Shown in pieces: positions 8,874-15,984 of a stretch of 64,000 nt of DNA. The position numbers were made by a program, and so were the translations under genes. Source of the stretch: Paludibacteraceae bacterium. GTDB lineage: Bacteria > Bacteroidota > Bacteroidia > Bacteroidales > Paludibacteraceae. Location: NCBI GenBank assembly GCA_017443145.1, contig JAFSPA010000006.1:1-64000 (forward strand), written 5' to 3'. The notes under the pieces were generated by a model that ran no database searches, was not told where the DNA came from, and saw nothing but the letters and a program-made list of their open reading frames with translations. How positions within the stretch are numbered: position 1 is the first letter of the stretch; each line of letters begins with the position of its first letter.

Positions 8874-10886
8874 ATGAAACACAAATTACTCTTACTTATT
8901 GCGGCTATTTCAGCCACCTTTACCAGCCTTCAAGTACTGGCACAAGAAACCAATGCTCTCACTGTCTCCGAAGCTATCAATATTGGCATGCAGTTAGACT
9001 CCATGGCCACATCGAAAGACTCCTACATGGTAGAGGGGTACGTTATCCAAGCCGGTACTCCCAACACCAAATACAAGTACCAGAGTTGGTATATGACGGA
9101 CGACCCGGACGCCTCCTCGTCGCTGTTTCAAGCGTACTGTTGTTATCCGATAGAAGGCTCGGACACGGTGGCTGTACAGAACGGATACAGAGTGCAACTG
9201 AGTGGCAAGCTACAGAAGTATTACGACAAGAATAACAAACGCTTCATCGTTGAGATGACGCGGGTAAAAGCCACTATTATCTCCAAACCGCAGCTCGAGA
9301 CCATTACCGTGAAAGAAGCACTAACTATCGGCTCTAAGTTAGGAGATAACGAGACCACACCGCGGACCTATAAGATACATGGATACGTATCTGCTATCAC
9401 AACGCCGTTTGATACGACCTATAAGAACATGACCTTCTATGTGGCAGACAATGCTAATAGTCCCGCATACTCCAATGCTACAGGTGGCTTCTGCGTGTAC
9501 CGCGGGGCCCCGAGTACAGGTGCCAGCATCAAAGAAGGAGCAGAAGTAGAGTTTGAGTGCTCTATTAAGAAATACGTATCGAATAGCAATGTGGGCACTA
9601 TTGAGAATGCACAAGCGATGACAGTTAACATAATAAAAGACGGACCCGACTGCCGCCAGTTAGCCGGCACCATAGGTGATAACGTTTTCTGGACACTTAA
9701 TAATTGCGATGGGGAACTCACCATCACAGGTAGCGGACCAACCTATGCCTATGCTACACGCGAAGAGGCGCCCTTCCGCTATCGTCAGGTGAACTCCGTA
9801 GTGGTGGAAGAGGGAGTGTCCGGTCTCGGTAGATTTCTCTTTTACGGCTGTTCGATGAAAACAGTGAAACTGCCTGCTAGCATAGATTCCATGTCTATAT
9901 CGGCGTTCAACCGCTGTGAGAACTTCGGCTCCTTCGAGGTCGATACCGACAACAAAAAGTTTTCCAGCAAAGACGGTGTACTGTTCAACAAGGCACAAGA
10001 TGAGTTATACCGTATGCCTACAGGCCGAAAAGGGGCGTATGTCGTTCCGAACAACGTGACCAAGCTGCATTACGGTGCATTCAATGCGTGCTACGATATC
10101 ACCGCTGTAGCACTTCCCAACGGATTAGTGACAATAGGCGAAGCTGCTTTCTATGCTTGCCTTAGTCTCACAGAAATCGCCATTCCAAGCACTGTGGATA
10201 CAATAGGCGCGGTTGCATTTATGTACTGTGACGGTCTGGCTAACATCGTTAATTTCGCTGCTAAACCACAGGCTGTGGACACGGCTGTCTTCACCGGCGT
10301 GAATAAGGAGAGTTGCACACTCTTTGTACCGAATGCCTCTTTGGAAGCATACAAGGCAGCCGAAGGTTGGAGTGCTTTTAAACATATCGCTGCTATCCCG
10401 CAAGCCGTGGAGGTAGAGACGGGTGAGATGCAAGCTGAGCCTACAAGCAACAGTGTCGTTATTACATGGCCGGAAGCTGACGACGCTGCCACCTATACGA
10501 TTGAGATCTATAAGGGTACCGAGAAAATCTATACCCTGACCTTCGACGCATCGGGACAGCTTATTAGTGTTGAGAAAGCGAAGATCGTTAGTAAGAGCCA
10601 AAGTGTCAACCCACTGCCCGCAGCTACACAAACAGCCAAAGGCTGGCAATACACTCTGGAAGGCTTGGAAGCAAACACAGAGTACACCTATACCGTGATT
10701 GCTAAGAAAAGTGACGAAACAGTAGTATATGACGATACGATTAAGTTTACCACCGAAAGTGGAGAGACTCGTATTAACGAAGTATCCGATGTAAATGTAA
10801 AGCCCAACAAGCTGATCCGTAACGGACAACTCTTTATCCAGCGTGGCAACCAACTCTTCAACACCCAAGGCGCAAGAGTAAAATAA
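8874..10886 (+). CDS. Secreted BspA-like leucine-rich-repeat surface protein
   Basis: 670 aa with a signal peptide (about 1-23, ending LAQ). Two OB-fold-like repeats (about 28-135 and 140-255) each open with an EAL/EAI.IG pattern. Then comes a BspA-type LRR region (about 262-505) with typical LRR_5 steps such as LPNGLVTIGEAAFYAC, and a fibronectin-III-like domain (about 520-625). The last 30 residues match a tail shared with the genes at 11,246 and 14,031: NGQLFIQRG followed by FNTQGARVK. I infer a short type IX-like sorting tail. It starts 12 bp after coaX without a visible promoter. Probably an adhesin-like surface protein. Confidence 0.75.
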   Translation: MKHKLLLLIAAISATFTSLQVLAQETNALTVSEAINIGMQLDSMATSKDSYMVEGYVIQAGTPNTKYKYQSWYMTDDPDASSSLFQAYCCYPIEGSDTVAVQNGYRVQLSGKLQKYYDKNNKRFIVEMTRVKATIISKPQLETITVKEALTIGSKLGDNETTPRTYKIHGYVSAITTPFDTTYKNMTFYVADNANSPAYSNATGGFCVYRGAPSTGASIKEGAEVEFECSIKKYVSNSNVGTIENAQAMTVNIIKDGPDCRQLAGTIGDNVFWTLNNCDGELTITGSGPTYAYATREEAPFRYRQVNSVVVEEGVSGLGRFLFYGCSMKTVKLPASIDSMSISAFNRCENFGSFEVDTDNKKFSSKDGVLFNKAQDELYRMPTGRKGAYVVPNNVTKLHYGAFNACYDITAVALPNGLVTIGEAAFYACLSLTEIAIPSTVDTIGAVAFMYCDGLANIVNFAAKPQAVDTAVFTGVNKESCTLFVPNASLEAYKAAEGWSAFKHIAAIPQAVEVETGEMQAEPTSNSVVITWPEADDAATYTIEIYKGTEKIYTLTFDASGQLISVEKAKIVSKSQSVNPLPAATQTAKGWQYTLEGLEANTEYTYTVIAKKSDETVVYDDTIKFTTESGETRINEVSDVNVKPNKLIRNGQLFIQRGNQLFNTQGARVK

Positions 10887-10943
10887 ACGTCCGCAGGACA
10901 TTAAACGTGCGCAGCAACATTAAACGTGCACAGCACACAAAAC
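10887..10943. repeat. AAACGTGC-type tandem repeat, short copy
   Basis: Three degenerate units beginning AAACGT (AAACGTCCGCAGG, AAACGTGCGCAGC, AAACGTGCACAGC) separated by ACATT. The same array, longer, follows the gene ending at 12,172, and the preceding coding ends are also nearly identical, pointing to duplication of a whole 3' cassette. Confidence 0.7.
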
Positions 10944-10976
10944 AAAAAAGTGCAGCTTCTCCGCTGCACTTTTGTT
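10944..10976 (+). terminator. Intrinsic terminator after the LRR protein gene
   Basis: Stem AAAAGTGCAGC (10946-10956) pairs perfectly with GCTGCACTTTT (10963-10973) around a 6-nt loop, with flanking A and T runs, so it can work in both directions. Confidence 0.85.
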
Positions 10977-11123
10977 TTTAGCTCGCGGTGTAGGCGGATT
11001 ACCGCTTCGCAGCCCTTTCCCAATCAGGGCCAACCCTTTCCCGAGGCCGTCCGGCGCTTTTACTGACGAAAGAAGCGCCGCCCCGTCCGTCCTCGACCAT
11101 TTTTGCCTTTTTTTCACTAATTA
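10977..11123. other. GC-rich intergenic stretch without a gene
   Basis: After the terminator there is a GC-rich segment up to about 11,095 containing short inverted motifs (for example GGCGCTTTT...AAGCGCC). No convincing reading frame or RNA gene is visible. It ends at the promoter of the next gene. Confidence 0.4.
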
Positions 11124-11155
11124 TTTGCATATTCCAAAAAATAGCAGTACCTTTG
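11124..11155 (+). promoter_or_regulatory. Promoter for the FISUMP-like protein gene
   Basis: TTTG at 11124-11127 and TACCTTTG at 11148-11155 with a 20-bp spacer. The leader to the ATG at 11,246 is about 85 nt, longer than for other promoters in the window. Confidence 0.8.
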
Positions 11156-11245
11156 CAGCCGCAAAGGTTTATTAACCACATCGTCACTTACTGATGTAAA
11201 ATAGGAGGACAATTTGAGACTAAATAAATATTAAATAATGTTGCT

Positions 11246-12172
11246 ATGAGAAAAATTTTCCTTTTTATCGCAGTCCTATGCTACACAGCAATGGTAAGTG
11301 CCGAAAACGGCGTGCTATCAGGTGTATTCACTATCAACGCCAATGGCGACAAAATCCAGTTCGCGCAAGGAAACCTGCAAGCGACTTATGACGGCAGTAA
11401 CTGGACTTGGGGCTTTGCAGCAAAGCAATGGGACTATATCGGCAATGCTGCCGCCAATAACGCTATCACCGGCAATGGTACGGTCTCGGCTAACGGCACG
11501 GTGGACTTGTTCTGTTGGAGCACAACTGCTTCCTACTATGGCATTCACAATAACAACGGTATAACTTTCTATGCCGGCGATTTCGTCGATTGGGGAGAAC
11601 TGATAGGCGATGGTTGGCGTACGCTCACTAAAGACGAGTGGGAGCGTGTAGTTGTAGGTCACCCCCACGGGCAAGCTACGGTAAACGGGATACATGGCCT
11701 GGTGGTCATGCCGGACGGCTGGACGCATTCGTCTACGCCGGGTGGCTTATACTTCGAACAGATTCCGAAGAACTGGACAACAAACAAATACACGGCTGAA
11801 GAGTGGGAATTATTGGAAGAGTATGGCGCGCTGTTCTTGCCGGCTGCCGGCGTTCGCGAGGGTTCGAAAGTGGGTGGTATAGACTTTTCGGGTGGTTATT
11901 GGAGCGCAACATCCTATAAAGGTCCTGAAACCAATTATTACCCGGGGGCGTACTACGCAGCCTTTCTCGAAGTAAGCGCGGATATAGAAGTAGATTATCT
12001 CTATTATGCTTCTTCGGTGCGTTTAGCTCGGCCTTATGAAAGTCATGAAGCCATCGAATCTCCTTCCCTTCAGGGGAGGTCGGGTGAGGCTTCCAAATTC
12101 ATCCAAGACGGCCAACTCCTCATCCAACGTGGCAACGAACTCTTCAACACCCAAGGTGCAAGAGTAAAATAA
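11246..12172 (+). CDS. Secreted FISUMP-like (Fib_succ_major) domain protein
   Basis: 308 aa with a signal peptide (about 1-19). The central domain resembles the Fibrobacter-succinogenes-major-paralogue/FGE-like fold: an opening FTINANGDKIQFAQGNLQ segment, WRTLTKDEWERV, FLPAAGVREGS, GGYWSATSY and a closing SSVRLARP. The C-terminal tail (QDGQLLIQRG, then FNTQGARVK) is almost identical to that of the gene ending at 10,886. Just before the tail the frame runs through a GC-rich, repeat-like insert at 12,059-12,092 (encoding ESPSLQGRSGEA). I infer a surface-exposed protein using a type IX-like tail; ligand unknown. Confidence 0.7.
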   Translation: MRKIFLFIAVLCYTAMVSAENGVLSGVFTINANGDKIQFAQGNLQATYDGSNWTWGFAAKQWDYIGNAAANNAITGNGTVSANGTVDLFCWSTTASYYGIHNNNGITFYAGDFVDWGELIGDGWRTLTKDEWERVVVGHPHGQATVNGIHGLVVMPDGWTHSSTPGGLYFEQIPKNWTTNKYTAEEWELLEEYGALFLPAAGVREGSKVGGIDFSGGYWSATSYKGPETNYYPGAYYAAFLEVSADIEVDYLYYASSVRLARPYESHEAIESPSLQGRSGEASKFIQDGQLLIQRGNELFNTQGARVK

Positions 12173-12290
12173 ACGTCCGCAGGACATTAAACGTGCGCAG
12201 CAACATTAAACGTGCACAGCAACACATTAAACGTGCGCAGCAACATTAAACGTGCACAGCAACACATTAAACGTGCAGACCACATACACA
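12173..12290. repeat. AAACGTGC-type tandem repeat, long copy
   Basis: About six units of 18-21 bp, each beginning AAACGTGC or AAACGTCC and ending near CAACATT or CAACACATT. The first three units match the copy at 10,887-10,943 almost base for base. The tract leads directly into a terminator. Confidence 0.8.
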
Positions 12291-12328
12291 AAAAAGTGCA
12301 ACTCCTCATCAGGTTGCACTTTTTTTTT
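12291..12328 (+). terminator. Intrinsic terminator
   Basis: AAAAAGTGCAAC (12291-12302) pairs with GTTGCACTTTTT (12313-12324) around a 10-nt loop and runs into nine T residues. Confidence 0.85.
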
Positions 12329-12440
12329 CGTCCATTTCCGGCGCTTCCCCTTTCTCCGTCTATGTAGCCACTTTTTTCTCCGTCCATTTCCGGCGCTTCC
12401 CCTTTCTCCGTCTGTCCAGGCACTTTTTCTCCGTCCATTT
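12329..12440. repeat. 52/51-bp tandem repeat
   Basis: Two full units starting CGTCCATTTCCGGCGCTTCC at 12,329 and 12,381, then a partial third at 12,432. Pyrimidine-rich on the plus strand; no gene. Confidence 0.8.
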
Positions 12441-12481
12441 GTCATTTTTCTTCATTTTCATTAGTTTTCCGCCGTCCAAAA

Positions 12482-12513
12482 TTTGCATATATCAAAAATA
12501 TGTTGTAATTTTG
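12482..12513 (+). promoter_or_regulatory. Promoter for the 113-aa protein gene
   Basis: TTTG at 12482-12485 and TAATTTTG at 12506-12513, 20-bp spacer. The transcript would carry an ~145-nt leader containing an 11-bp array. Confidence 0.75.
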
Positions 12514-12540
12514 CAGAAAATTTCCAGTTAAGAACGAAAT

Positions 12541-12617
12541 CGTGACGACAAAAAGACGAAAACGAGACGAAAACGAGACGAAATCGACACGAAGTCGAAT
12601 CGGAAGACCAAGCAGAG
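12541..12617. repeat. Degenerate 11-bp tandem array (7 units) in a 5' leader
   Basis: Seven units of exactly 11 bp from 12,541, such as CGTGACGACAA, AAAGACGAAAA, CGAGACGAAAA, CGAGACGAAAT, CGACACGAAGT. Purine-rich on the plus strand. Unlike the array before def, this one lies downstream of the promoter. Confidence 0.7.
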
Positions 12618-12666
12618 ACAAAGCCTAGAATAATATAAGAAAATAACCCTTAAAAATATCCAAAGT

Positions 12667-13008
12667 ATGGCAGACGTACAATTTAGCGAACACATTGACC
12701 ACATGACAGGTCGTTTGAAGAAATCTGAAGACGTGTATTACACCTTCCGCTGGGGAAGAAAAATCGCGTCTCATTATCCCTTGCACAAGAACAAACGGAA
12801 GATCACGAACAAACAAAAAGCCCGTTATTCCGTCTTCCAGGAAGCGGTAGCACAAACAAAAGCTATCCTTGCGGACGAACGACAGCGTGTCGAGTGGCAA
12901 ATCCGCTTTGATCAACAGAAGAACAAAGGCGATAAACCCTACAAGATTCTCCGTAATTTCATCATCGCTACCATCACCAAGCAACTCGAGCAAGACACTG
13001 CTAACTAA
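12667..13008 (+). CDS. Small conserved cytoplasmic protein, unknown function
   Basis: 113 aa, basic, no signal peptide or membrane segment. The N-terminal part has a YYTFRWGRKIASHYPLHKNK region and the C-terminal part is helical (ILRNFIIATITKQLEQ). I recognise no domain. It has its own promoter and an unusually long leader with an 11-bp array. No DNA-binding helix-turn-helix is obvious, although the charge would allow nucleic-acid binding. Probably a real gene, because codon use resembles the neighbours and the reading frame is clean. Confidence 0.55.
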   Translation: MADVQFSEHIDHMTGRLKKSEDVYYTFRWGRKIASHYPLHKNKRKITNKQKARYSVFQEAVAQTKAILADERQRVEWQIRFDQQKNKGDKPYKILRNFIIATITKQLEQDTAN

Positions 13009-13070
13009 CCTCAAACTCCTACTACCTAACACGACTAATCCTGCATATTTCTAACAAAAACCAAATTTTA

Positions 13071-13102
13071 TTTGGTAGTATCAAAAAATTGTTGTATCTT
13101 TG
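13071..13102 (+). promoter_or_regulatory. Promoter for the 153-aa protein gene
   Basis: TTTG at 13071-13074 and TATCTTTG at 13095-13102, 20-bp spacer. It excludes the earlier ATG at 13,072 as a start. Confidence 0.8.
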
Positions 13103-13128
13103 CAGCCAAATTAGTCAACGAAGCCTTT

Positions 13129-13590
13129 ATGACCGTTTTGTCACATAGTGAGAAAGAGGCGATGATGAAAGATATGAAGTCTTTTGATGAGCCTATGCCG
13201 GCAGTTGGTATCTTCTGGTACGACCCTCAAGAACATGATTTCTTTGGTGTCTATAAGAAAGAACTAACGCCTAAGATGGTAGAAGATGCAGCTAATAAGG
13301 GGCTGCCGTATATTAACTATCAGACGCTTCACCGTCAAATCTGGCAGAAGCAGTACTTCCGTGCGCTCGCCAACCACGAGCAGACTAAGTTCACCGGCGA
13401 TTATACGCAGGTGCCGCGCGGTCGCGTTTCGTGGAATATTGACCGTTTCATTGTTTTTGTTGGTCAGTGGGCAAAGGACATTGAGGATGAGTTAACTGCT
13501 TTGATTGAGAAGTATTTCGCCTTGCCGTATTTTGAGTTCCGTTACGATGAGCACTGGGACTTAGGTCACGGCTGGTCAGGCGATTTGTAA
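13129..13590 (+). CDS. Conserved hypothetical protein
   Basis: 153 aa from the ATG at 13,129; a longer frame from 13,072 starts inside the promoter and is rejected. Soluble and cytoplasmic. Conserved-looking segments include GIFWYDPQEHDFFGV, RGRVSWNIDRFIVFVGQWA and the C-terminal FRYDEHWDLGHGWSGDL. I recognise no named domain. It is transcribed alone, followed by a gene-free stretch. Function unknown. Confidence 0.6.
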   Translation: MTVLSHSEKEAMMKDMKSFDEPMPAVGIFWYDPQEHDFFGVYKKELTPKMVEDAANKGLPYINYQTLHRQIWQKQYFRALANHEQTKFTGDYTQVPRGRVSWNIDRFIVFVGQWAKDIEDELTALIEKYFALPYFEFRYDEHWDLGHGWSGDL

Positions 13591-13839
13591 TACCTCGTCC
13601 CCGCTCCGGACGTTAAACCCGAGCCGTCATACCTTAGACGTTAAATGGGGGCGACATAGAATTATAGCGTTTGCTTTATTGATGGAATGATTCAATCTTC
13701 GACAAATTGTAATGTATGTCCTCAATATGGCGAATGTTCACACTACATTAGAAGTATATGATCTAGAGGGGAATCGTCTAATAACATTTGAATTAGTCTC
13801 TTTTTAATGTATTTTCATTCCTTTAAGGTGTCAAATGGG
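13591..13839. other. Gene-free stretch with possible coding remnant
   Basis: Begins with two GACGTTAAA motifs (about 13,609 and 13,637). One short frame (ATG 13,712, or 13,727) ends at about 13,806 and encodes a peptide with TTLEVYDLEGNRLITFEL, which has protein-like character but no promoter or homologue I know. Probably a fragment of a decayed gene. Confidence 0.3.
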
Positions 13840-13916
13840 TCTCAGGAGTAGTTCTCTCGGGATTGTCTCGGGACATGGTCACGTGATGTTCTCGTGAGCG
13901 ACGGGACTCCGATTAA
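13840..13916. repeat. Degenerate 11-bp tandem array (about 6-7 units)
   Basis: From 13,851 units of 11 bp can be read: GTTCTCTCGGG, ATTGTCTCGGG, ACATGGTCACG, TGATGTTCTCG, TGAGCGACGGG, ACTCCGATTAA. More diverged than the array at 1133 but with the same period. Confidence 0.55.
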
Positions 13917-13919
13917 TGG

Positions 13920-13956
13920 AAAAAGTGCAGAAAATGACAAATTCTGCACTTTTTTT
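13920..13956. terminator. Intrinsic terminator, bidirectional
   Basis: AAAAAGTGCAGAA (13920-13932) pairs with TTCTGCACTTTTT, flanked by A and T runs. The stem core GTGCA is shared with the terminators at 10,944, 12,291 and 14,589. Confidence 0.8.
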
Positions 13957-13965
13957 GTGCAAATA

Positions 13966-13997
13966 TTTGCATGTATGCAAAAAATGAATTATCTTTG
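13966..13997 (+). promoter_or_regulatory. Promoter for the 168-aa secreted protein gene
   Basis: TTTG at 13966-13969 and TATCTTTG at 13990-13997, 20-bp spacer. Confidence 0.8.
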
Positions 13998-14030
13998 CAG
14001 GCGATTTTAAACCCTTAAAATTAAATGCTT

Positions 14031-14537
14031 ATGAAAAAATCTATCTTTGTTTTGTTCGCGCTGTTGATGACAACTCTTACAGCAAATGCCGTTGAAGAGG
14101 CGATCTATTATGTGACTGGTGAAATGACTTCGTGGGCAGTTGTCAAATCGTACCAGCTCACACGTAACACGGATGCACCGGTTGGTGTTGATGAGTTTAT
14201 GATTACGTTAGACTTGCAAACAACCGACATGTTCAAGATTGTGAAAAGTACTAACGGTATAGATGTTGAAACCTGGTATCCAGACGGCATGGAAAATGCG
14301 TATGGTGAGCACGGTGAGATTACCAAAAACGGTAAATATACCATTTATTTCCGTCCCGCAGGTAACTCTGATCCCGCTTGGTTCAACGGATTCTTCTATG
14401 TAACAGAAGCAAGCGGCACGTCCCTTGATGCTGTAGTTGGTGGCCAAGGCAAATCTGTGAAGTTTATGGAGAACGGTCAACTCTTCCTCCTCCGCGACGG
14501 AAAGACGTATACCGTTCAAGGACAAGAGGTGAGATAA
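14031..14537 (+). CDS. Small secreted protein with C-terminal sorting-like tail
   Basis: 168 aa from ATG 14,031 (an ATG at 14,025 adds two residues). The signal peptide ends near TANA (about residue 20). The single beta-rich domain has YYVTGEMTSW, MFKIVKS, ETWYPDG and GKYTIYFRPAG, a pattern like small carbohydrate-binding domains of the SusE/SusF or pullulanase-accessory type; that link is by resemblance only. It ends with MENGQLFLLRDGKTYTVQG, the tail seen on neighbouring surface proteins, which suggests type IX export and surface attachment. Transcribed alone, with promoter and terminator. Confidence 0.65.
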   Translation: MKKSIFVLFALLMTTLTANAVEEAIYYVTGEMTSWAVVKSYQLTRNTDAPVGVDEFMITLDLQTTDMFKIVKSTNGIDVETWYPDGMENAYGEHGEITKNGKYTIYFRPAGNSDPAWFNGFFYVTEASGTSLDAVVGGQGKSVKFMENGQLFLLRDGKTYTVQGQEVR

Positions 14538-14556
14538 AAGCAGCGCAAGGTGTGCT

Positions 14557-14588
14557 GAATATCTAACGAATATCTAACGAATTATGGG
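14557..14588. repeat. 11-bp direct repeat
   Basis: GAATATCTAAC occurs twice in tandem (14557-14567, 14568-14578) followed by a partial third unit (GAATTATGGG), just ahead of the terminator. Confidence 0.75.
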
Positions 14589-14625
14589 AAAAGTGCAGAA
14601 AATCATAATTCTGCACTTTTTTTTT
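14589..14625 (+). terminator. Intrinsic terminator
   Basis: AAAAGTGCAGAA (14589-14600) pairs with TTCTGCACTTTT around an 8-nt loop, followed by T residues. Confidence 0.85.
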
Positions 14626-14652
14626 GAACGAAACATTTTTTTTGCAAATAAA

Positions 14653-14684
14653 TTTGCACATGTCGAAAAAAAGCAGTACTTTTG
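14653..14684 (+). promoter_or_regulatory. Promoter for the OMP-TPR-lptC run
   Basis: TTTG at 14653-14656 and TACTTTTG at 14677-14684 with a 20-bp spacer. The ATG at 14,699 is only 14 bp past the -7 box, so the leader would be nearly absent. Confidence 0.8.
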
Positions 14685-14698
14685 CAGGCTGAAATTAT

Positions 14699-15922
14699 AT
14701 GCACCGATTTGTACGATACATATTACTGCTGGTTTTTCTGCCGTTATGTGTCCTGACTAATGCTCAGAACAACACTTCATCGCCGTTCTCTTGTTTCGGT
14801 TTGGGTGACGTGAACGATAACGTACCTAACTCGTACCGAGCCATGGGTAGCGTAGGTATCGGTATGCGTAACAACCGCGTCATCTGTCCCTCCCAACCGG
14901 CTTCTTTCACTGCGTGCGACAGCCTGACATTTATGTTTGACTTGGCGGCTAACGTGATGTGGACGCGTTACGGAGACGATGTCGGTAAGAAGAATAAAGC
15001 CAACGGTAACCTGGACTATATCATGCTGCAGCTGCCGCTGTACAAGCGTTGGGTTGCCTTGAGTGCCGGTCTATTGCCCTTCACCAGTGTGGGATATAAC
15101 ATGACGCTTCGCGACTCTATCAAGTCTACCTACCACTACGACGCGACTTATTACGGTAACGGTGGTGTGAGTGAGGTCTATGGTGGTCTGAGCATTAACC
15201 TCTTCGACTGGGTAGCCATCGGTGCGAACGTGTATTATATGTTTGGCGACGTGGTGAATACACGCAGTGTAACCTTTGACGAAGCAGGCCTGACGTCTGT
15301 CGTTCAAGCATCCGAACTGAGTGTGAGCAGTGTGCGTTTCCGCGAGGGAATACAATTCTTCCACACCTTCGGTAAGCACACAGTGACCCTCGGTGCTATC
15401 TTCGAGAATAAACAGACACTGCGCAGCGACTTCACGGTTGCAGAATCCACACAGTTAGATACGGTTTGGGTAGCAAAGAACGTGGCGGAAATACCAATGA
15501 TGTTCGGCGTAGGTGCATCCTATACTTGGGATAAACGCCTCACCGTCGGCTTTGATTTCAGCCGCTCCTACTGGGAAAAGGCCTATAACATCCAGAACTA
15601 CGACTTAGGTAACTTACGTAACCGCAATAAGTACGCTTTTGGCCTGGAGTACCGACATAATCCTATCGGCCGCAACTACGCCGAGCGCATGTTCTGGCGC
15701 ATAGGTTGTAACGTGTCGGATGCGTACGTGAAAGCCATCACCAGTCCCGATTATATGGTAAGTATCGGTATGGGCTTCCCGCTACGTAACGCCCGCACCG
15801 TCTTCAATGCCTCCATTGAGTACGGACACCGCGGACCGGCCGGCTCACTGCAGGAACATTACCTGCGTCTGACCATCAACGCTGCAATCGCAGAGACATG
15901 GTTCTTCAAACGCAAACTGTAG
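14699..15922 (+). CDS. Outer-membrane beta-barrel protein, conserved Bacteroidales type
   Basis: 407 aa with a signal peptide (about 1-22, ending TNAQ). The mature protein opens with SSPFSCFGLGD, a hallmark of a Bacteroidetes barrel family. Alternating amphipathic strands run throughout, with phrases such as AMGSVGIGMRNN, LSAGLLPFTSVGY, YGGLSINLF and FGLEYRHNP. The last residue is a leucine after charged residues rather than the classical C-terminal Phe. It is followed by a TPR protein and LptC, an arrangement I recall from other Bacteroidales, which hints at envelope biogenesis, but no function is proven. Confidence 0.7.
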   Translation: MHRFVRYILLLVFLPLCVLTNAQNNTSSPFSCFGLGDVNDNVPNSYRAMGSVGIGMRNNRVICPSQPASFTACDSLTFMFDLAANVMWTRYGDDVGKKNKANGNLDYIMLQLPLYKRWVALSAGLLPFTSVGYNMTLRDSIKSTYHYDATYYGNGGVSEVYGGLSINLFDWVAIGANVYYMFGDVVNTRSVTFDEAGLTSVVQASELSVSSVRFREGIQFFHTFGKHTVTLGAIFENKQTLRSDFTVAESTQLDTVWVAKNVAEIPMMFGVGASYTWDKRLTVGFDFSRSYWEKAYNIQNYDLGNLRNRNKYAFGLEYRHNPIGRNYAERMFWRIGCNVSDAYVKAITSPDYMVSIGMGFPLRNARTVFNASIEYGHRGPAGSLQEHYLRLTINAAIAETWFFKRKL

Positions 15923-15984
15923 TTTGGCACGGTATTTGCAACCCCGATAAAAAACTGATTACTGAATACTAAAACTATACGATT

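Noticed and set aside
12187..12464. Overlapping frames across the AAACGTGC and 52-bp repeats
   Set aside because: Produced by tandem repeats between a terminator and a promoter.
13600..13680. tRNA-like GC-rich segment
   Set aside because: No acceptor/T-arm pairing or GTTCGA-type T-loop could be found.
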